From contig CAYLPU010000138.1 of the NCBI GenBank assembly GCA_964385635.1, forward strand, positions 1 to 10,900: a stretch of DNA of 10,900 bases, read 5' to 3'. Made by a program: the position numbers and the translations under genes. The stretch's first letter is position 1; the number at the start of each line of letters is the position of its first letter. Source of the DNA: CAYLPU01 sp964385635 (GTDB taxonomy: Bacteria; Chloroflexota; Anaerolineae; B4-G1). Below are positions 6,893 through 10,900 of this stretch, piece after piece. The notes under the pieces were generated by a model. The model had not been told where the DNA came from and did no database searches. It saw only the letters and a list, made by a program, of their open reading frames with translations.

Positions 6893-6951
6893 ATTCATGA
6901 TTGGCTGAGCAGTTATTCGAACTGTCCATGCAGATCCGAGACCTCACTTGA

Positions 6952-9405
6952 TCAATCAGCCCCCTCTCTTGACTCCAGCACACGCAATCGCTCCTCAGCT
7001 TCCGTCAGGTCAGGCACCGCCTCTAGCAAGTCACGGTACATACACGCCGCATCCTCCGTCTGTCCGAGTTGCTCATACCAGTCTCCCAGTTGCAGCATGC
7101 GCTCGGCCGCGTCATTTGTGACAGTCACCCAGACCGCGCCAGGGAGCAAGCGGTCAACAATGGCCTCACGGTTGAACACAAACCAGGTATAGGCAGTCGT
7201 CACGCCGCCCGCACCGCTTTGCATTGGCCCCGGTCGGTTGAGTCTCGCCAAAGCGTTTTCATACCAGCGAATGGCGCCCGCAAGGTCACCACGTTGGCCC
7301 AGCACATCACCCAAAGCCAGCTCCAGACGGGCTGCACGGCTCGAGTCCAGGTCGGAGATCCAGGTAGCCACCCGGAGATTCCACTCCGCCTGAGCGAGAT
7401 CACCTGCTGCTAGCGCTGTCAGCCCCAGTCCATAGTAAGAATTGGGATCATTCAAGGCGCGTGCGGCCGAAAAGCAACGGTTCGCTTCTTCCAACTCGCC
7501 TGTCTGCAGGGCTTCCCAGCAATCCTGCAGCGGCTCAGGCAACACCGACAGGGTCGTAAGCCAACGGCGGCGGGTCATCGCTCGCAGGGGAGTAGCCCGG
7601 AAGAAGAAACCGTCCGCCCACGCAGGACCGACCTCCAACCCCTGGCGATACAGTTCCGCCGCGCAGGTCGGGTTCCCCATCTCCTCCTCAAATGCTCCCA
7701 GTGTGAGGGCAAAGGCCGCCTCTCGAGACGCCCGCTCGACGGCCTGCTGCAGCGCTTCGCGCGAGCCGTGCTCATCTCCCGTACGCCACAGCAGCACGCC
7801 CAGGTTGGCCCAGTTGGTAGCGAAACTTGGCTCCAGGGCCAACCCGGCGCGGTAGTCCTCCACTGCCTGTCGCAAGTGAGCACCGTCGTTTTCCTGCAGG
7901 CCGATCATTGCGTGCACGTACCCCGCCTGGAACCAATTGGTGGCCAGCGCGGGATCGCCCGCTGCGGCTTGATCCAGGAGAGGGGCAGCCGCCTCATACT
8001 GCGCCCGGTTCGCCAGAGCGACCCCATGCGTATACTCCGCATAGCGCATCAGTCCTACAGCCAGCGTACCGATCAGCGCAGGCCACGCCAGTCCAAGGAC
8101 AACCCGGCTGGCGCGGTCGACCCACACACGGCGAGGACCAGGCGGTGACGAACCCTCGACCAGGGCCAACATCAGTACAATCAGCAGTGAAAAACCAGGA
8201 ATTGCCTGTGGTGTATCGAACAGACTGTGGACCAGTGTAGCGACCAACGCTGCGATCGCCGCGATCAACCAGGAACGCCCGCCAACAACGCAGGAGCGCC
8301 ATTGCAGCAGTGTGCTGCGCACGGCCACAAGCACGAACACTCCCAGGGCCAGGGTGCCCAGCAAGCCCGACTCCAACAGCGTGTTCAGTGGAAGACTATG
8401 CGCGTGCGTATACAACGGGTATGGGGGAATCGAATACAATTGCATCGCCTGAGTGGCGTAGGTCGCCGGGCCGCTGCCCCACAGGGGGGATCGCGCAAAC
8501 GTCATCCAAACTGGGCTCCAGATGCCCTGCCGCGAACTGAACAGTGGGCCATGCCCGGGATGCTGCGCCTGGCGGACTACGAGGAGCACGCCTGCGACCA
8601 GCGCTCCAGCCAGCAGCAGCCCCAACAGCCCCATATACGCCGGCCGGCGCCGCAAGCGTCGCCACTGGGCAGCCACCCACGCCCACCTGTCCAGCGCGAA
8701 CAAGAGCGACAGCGTGGCCATTGCAGCAGCCGCTCCTATCCAACTGCCCCGCGACGATGTGGCCAGGAGCAGGACCAGCATCACCGCCACCCAGACCGCC
8801 AGCGCGGCCCGTGCCAGGAGGTTCTTAGTCTTGATCCACACGGCCACGCCGAAAGGAAGCAGCACGTTCAGGTACGCAGCCAGGAAGTTGGGGTGCGGCA
8901 CGATCGCCTGAATGCGCACAGTTGCAGGCGGCAGGATATGCTCCCAACCGCCAATCTCCCACCAACTGCGGTACCAGTTCAACAGTTGAACCACGCCGAG
9001 AGCCCCAATCAGCACGCCCAGCAACAGTAGCGTGCTGACCAACAGGTCTTCCAACCTGTAGCGCCGCAGCAGGTCTACAGCCACGTAGAAAGCCAGCCAG
9101 CAGAGGGTTACCAGGGTCAGCCAGGTCACGCCACGGCGCGGATCAGTCGAGAGCGCCGTTGCCAGCAACTGAGCCAGCACAAACAGCAGCCAGGCCAGGT
9201 CCAGCCGAGTGCGGGGAAACGGGAATCCGCGTGTAATCCAGGAGACCAACCACGCAATCACGATCAGCGCAAGGATGATCAGACTCAGCCGACGAAAGCC
9301 ATAGAACAAGATGCCACTTTCGGAGCCTCCGATCAGGACAAGGTAACCGAGCATAAGGAAAGCGACGGCCTGTTGGACGAGGAAGCGAACGTTCAGTCGC
9401 TCCAT
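6952..9405 (-). CDS. Wzy/WaaL-type O-antigen polymerase/ligase with C-terminal TPR region
   Basis: Membrane protein of 817 residues from the chosen start. About the first 460 residues hold a dozen or so hydrophobic segments plus the signature of the O-antigen ligase/polymerase family (Wzy_C, PF04932): TSSRGSW at 216-222, GSGPATY near 310, the histidine pair in YTHAHS (H334, H336) followed by LLESGLLG, and VHSLFDTP near 392-399. The last ~350 residues are TPR-like helices, e.g. YEAAAPLLDQAAAGDPALAT and GDLAQAEWNLRVATWISDL. Such proteins join or transfer undecaprenyl-linked glycans on the outer face of the membrane; the TPR part probably binds partners. The ORF extends to an ATG at 9421-9423, but I prefer the ATG at 9403-9405. 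It has GGAG four bases upstream, and its MERLNVRFL lines up with MQKINVRDL at the start of the paralogue at 2536-4218, bringing TSSR motifs to identical residue positions. The DUF362 gene ends 14 bases upstream. Confidence 0.9.
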   Translation of the reverse strand: MERLNVRFLVQQAVAFLMLGYLVLIGGSESGILFYGFRRLSLIILALIVIAWLVSWITRGFPFPRTRLDLAWLLFVLAQLLATALSTDPRRGVTWLTLVTLCWLAFYVAVDLLRRYRLEDLLVSTLLLLGVLIGALGVVQLLNWYRSWWEIGGWEHILPPATVRIQAIVPHPNFLAAYLNVLLPFGVAVWIKTKNLLARAALAVWVAVMLVLLLATSSRGSWIGAAAAMATLSLLFALDRWAWVAAQWRRLRRRPAYMGLLGLLLAGALVAGVLLVVRQAQHPGHGPLFSSRQGIWSPVWMTFARSPLWGSGPATYATQAMQLYSIPPYPLYTHAHSLPLNTLLESGLLGTLALGVFVLVAVRSTLLQWRSCVVGGRSWLIAAIAALVATLVHSLFDTPQAIPGFSLLIVLMLALVEGSSPPGPRRVWVDRASRVVLGLAWPALIGTLAVGLMRYAEYTHGVALANRAQYEAAAPLLDQAAAGDPALATNWFQAGYVHAMIGLQENDGAHLRQAVEDYRAGLALEPSFATNWANLGVLLWRTGDEHGSREALQQAVERASREAAFALTLGAFEEEMGNPTCAAELYRQGLEVGPAWADGFFFRATPLRAMTRRRWLTTLSVLPEPLQDCWEALQTGELEEANRCFSAARALNDPNSYYGLGLTALAAGDLAQAEWNLRVATWISDLDSSRAARLELALGDVLGQRGDLAGAIRWYENALARLNRPGPMQSGAGGVTTAYTWFVFNREAIVDRLLPGAVWVTVTNDAAERMLQLGDWYEQLGQTEDAACMYRDLLEAVPDLTEAEERLRVLESREGAD

Positions 9406-9409
9406 GGTA

Positions 9410-9413
9410 CTCC
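9410..9413 (-). promoter_or_regulatory. Ribosome binding site deciding the polymerase start
   Basis: GGAG on the minus strand lies four bases before the ATG at 9403-9405. The alternative upstream ATG (9421-9423) overlaps the DUF362 stop and has no comparable purine-rich site. Together with the alignment to the paralogue's N-terminus this favours the inner ATG. Confidence 0.5.
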
Positions 9414-9419
9414 AATCCT

Positions 9420-10661
9420 TCATCTGTGGGTTCCCCTCGACGCCTGGCGCACTGCGTCTCCGTACCGGGCGAAGTGGCGCTGCAAGTACCCCAGTTCACC
9501 CTCCACCCGTATCGCCGCCTCCGGGCAGACGTGAACGCAGTAGAGGCAGCGCACGCACGCACTGGAGCCAAAGGCGAAGCCGGGGTCGAGGATGGGCAAC
9601 GCAAGCGGGCAGTAGTCCAGGCAAAGGCCACAGCGGGTACAGAGGCCCGTGTCCAGCCAGAGCCGCTCAATGCAGGCATCCTGCGCCTCGTAGACGTCCT
9701 GCAGGATGCGCAGGCGGTAGAGCAGCCGCCGGGCCCACTCCTGCCCGTGGACGGCACGGGTGGCGTTACGCAGGAGGGCCAGGATGCGACTGTCGAGCAA
9801 GCGTACGAGCGCGCTGCGCGGGGGAGCGGGGTCGAGCCGCAACAGAGGCTCCATCCGCGCCACTGCGTCGAAATCGGCCTCGGCAAAGTGGCCCCGACGG
9901 GCAGCGACGCGCAGGTAGGGGATGGCGCTGGGGCTCAGACCGAACAGCCGGGCGGCGACCATGTCGAGTACAAAGGGATTGGTCGCCGCCAGGAGTGTAT
10001 CTACGCGGCGCGGAGTGCCGTCGCCGGGGCCGTTGCCCTCCATCGCGATCAGCGCGTCGGCAATGATGAGATGGGGATGAATGACCTCGTTGAGGGCAAC
10101 GATGTTGGCCGGCAGATCGGCATGCACCAGTCGCTTATCGGTGCCAACGACACAGCCGATGAGAGACTTGAGCGCCAGGCTCATCCTCGCTTCGGCGTGG
10201 GTCTTGAGTTTGGGCAGGTTGAGAAAGAAGCCGGCCTCCAGGCAGAGGCAGGCGGCGCGGACCGGGCCGGTGGCCAGGCGCACCTCGATAGCCGGGGCAT
10301 GGTTGAAGTCCACACATTCCACACCGTAGTGGGCGCACAGCGCCCGCACGCCCAGCCGTTCGAAGACATCAACCCCCTTGCGGTAGATGCCGGCGTTGGG
10401 GCCATCGCCGACGAGGATGTTGGTGTAGCCACGCTGCTGAAGCACCTCGATGACAGCGGCCAGCAACCGCAGGTCGGTGGAGTTGCCGGTGAGGGCGGAG
10501 AGGTCGTTGTTGAGGTTGGGTTTGAGCAGAATAAGGATATCGGGATGAGGAGGCAAGACAACTCCCTCCAACAGTTGGCGAACCGCAGATACCACCCCGG
10601 CTCGTGTCCGGCAATCTGTGACCAGGCGAACTTCACTCCCCGAAAACGCAACTCGTTGCAT
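9420..10661 (-). CDS. DUF362 domain protein with C-terminal two-[4Fe-4S] ferredoxin domain
   Basis: 413 residues, ATG at 10659-10661 with a GAAGGA ribosome site (10669-10674) seven bases upstream. The N-terminal ~250 residues carry the DUF362 hallmarks: LLKPNLN at 45-51, VGDGPNAG around 84-91, NLPKLKTH at 148-155 followed by LALKSLIG, and AMEGNGPGDG at 206-215. The C-terminal part is a bacterial-type ferredoxin with two complete clusters: C331, C334, C337, C341 and C369, C372, C375, C379, each CX2CX2CX3CP. No signal peptide or membrane helix is evident, so it should be a cytoplasmic iron-sulfur protein. The biochemical role of DUF362 is not established; the ferredoxin domain implies electron transfer. 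It sits between a glycosyltransferase and a polymerase gene with gaps of 11 and 14 bases, so it is very likely co-transcribed with them. That is an unusual place for this family. Confidence 0.9.
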   Translation of the reverse strand: MQRVAFSGSEVRLVTDCRTRAGVVSAVRQLLEGVVLPPHPDILILLKPNLNNDLSALTGNSTDLRLLAAVIEVLQQRGYTNILVGDGPNAGIYRKGVDVFERLGVRALCAHYGVECVDFNHAPAIEVRLATGPVRAACLCLEAGFFLNLPKLKTHAEARMSLALKSLIGCVVGTDKRLVHADLPANIVALNEVIHPHLIIADALIAMEGNGPGDGTPRRVDTLLAATNPFVLDMVAARLFGLSPSAIPYLRVAARRGHFAEADFDAVARMEPLLRLDPAPPRSALVRLLDSRILALLRNATRAVHGQEWARRLLYRLRILQDVYEAQDACIERLWLDTGLCTRCGLCLDYCPLALPILDPGFAFGSSACVRCLYCVHVCPEAAIRVEGELGYLQRHFARYGDAVRQASRGTHR

Positions 10662-10672
10662 AGATCAGTCCT

Positions 10673-10900
10673 TCACCTACCTGATACAAGCTCACCTAGA
10701 ATCCGCCGATACTGCTGGTACACACCCACCCATTCGTAGTGGCTCTCAGCATAGGCACGACCAGCACGCCCCAGAGCATCACGGCGATCCCTATCCTTCA
10801 GCAACGCCGTCAGCGCGTGCGCAAGGGCGTCAACATCACCAACCGGCACTGGCACTCCCACGCCGCCGGTCGCCTCACGAATCGCTGGGTAATCTGAGTA
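10673..10900 (-). CDS. Glycosyltransferase, GT4/GT-B type, C-terminal fragment (5' end outside window)
   Basis: The reading frame is open from the right edge of the window to a TGA at 10673-10675, giving about 75 residues that are clearly the end of a longer protein. The segment IREATGGVGVPVPVGDVDAL, followed by an amphipathic helix ending in ALLKDRDRRDALGRAGR and then Y..HYEW...YQQYRRIL, is the usual end of family-1/4 glycosyltransferases: acidic nucleotide-sugar-binding region, loop, 'G-D...L' helix, LL.D...R..LG..GR, and a terminal Y...Y..I helix. Such enzymes transfer a sugar from a nucleotide-sugar donor on the cytoplasmic side of the membrane. A GTG at 10859-10861 could open a short 62-aa ORF, but the reading frame and the family match continue upstream, so this is a partial gene and not a small protein. 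It ends 11 bases before the DUF362 gene, suggesting one operon. Donor and acceptor sugars cannot be told. Confidence 0.85.
   Translation of the reverse strand, partial: YSDYPAIREATGGVGVPVPVGDVDALAHALTALLKDRDRRDALGRAGRAYAESHYEWVGVYQQYRRILGELVSGR

Noticed and set aside
6910..6924. Small inverted repeat CAGTT-ATTCG-AACTG after the polymerase gene as a terminator.
   Set aside because: The stem is only five base pairs, AT-rich, and has no T-run after it.
9426..10739. A 437-codon open frame on the plus strand.
   Set aside because: It lies exactly opposite the DUF362-ferredoxin gene, whose motifs and cysteine clusters are unmistakable. Its Gln/Gly/Val-rich translation resembles nothing and is a product of GC-rich codon use.

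Overview
The window looks like part of a bacterial surface-polysaccharide (exopolysaccharide or O-antigen-like) biosynthesis locus. Every gene I can support is read from the minus strand, so the biological order runs from right to left. Coding sequence is GC-rich (high by eye, not counted). The combination of large polymerase/TPR fusion proteins, a DUF2079 membrane protein, B12-type radical SAM and DUF362-ferredoxin genes, and several families of short palindromic or tandem intergenic repeats would fit a Chloroflexota-like bacterium or a similar environmental lineage. That assignment is an inference from style; no phylogenetic marker is present.

Layout from right to left: (1) the C-terminal end of a GT-B/GT4-type glycosyltransferase that continues beyond the window (10673-10900); (2) a DUF362 protein with a C-terminal 2x[4Fe-4S] ferredoxin domain (9420-10661); (3) a polytopic Wzy/WaaL-type polymerase or ligase with a long C-terminal TPR region (6952-9405); (4) a roughly 250-bp gap with ACACGGAT-type repeats; (5) a WecG/TagA/CpsF-family glycosyltransferase (5888-6697) that contains an in-frame GC-rich palindrome and ends inside another inverted repeat; (6) a 193-bp gap with a good candidate promoter; (7) a B12-binding-type radical SAM protein (4222-5694); (8) a second Wzy/WaaL-TPR protein, paralogous to (3) but split by an apparent one-base frameshift into 2536-4218 and 1767-2567; (9) a DUF2079 membrane protein, probably GT-C-like (226-1758); (10) a short downstream region (1-225) with a degraded copy of the GC-rich palindrome.

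A plausible way the genes cooperate is as follows. WecG/TagA and the GT4 enzyme add sugars to a lipid-linked intermediate. The Wzy/WaaL-like proteins polymerise or ligate the glycan at the membrane, with their TPR regions acting as scaffolds. DUF2079 may be a lipid-phosphosugar-dependent glycosyltransferase. The radical SAM protein and the DUF362-ferredoxin are unusual members that could modify the glycan or its lipid carrier, or supply electrons. The functional assembly is inference; the family assignments rest on visible motifs.

The points most worth checking are the frameshift in the first polymerase-TPR gene, whose repaired product of 816 aa nearly equals the 817 aa of its paralogue, and the repeat elements that have become part of the WecG coding sequence at its middle and its 3' end.
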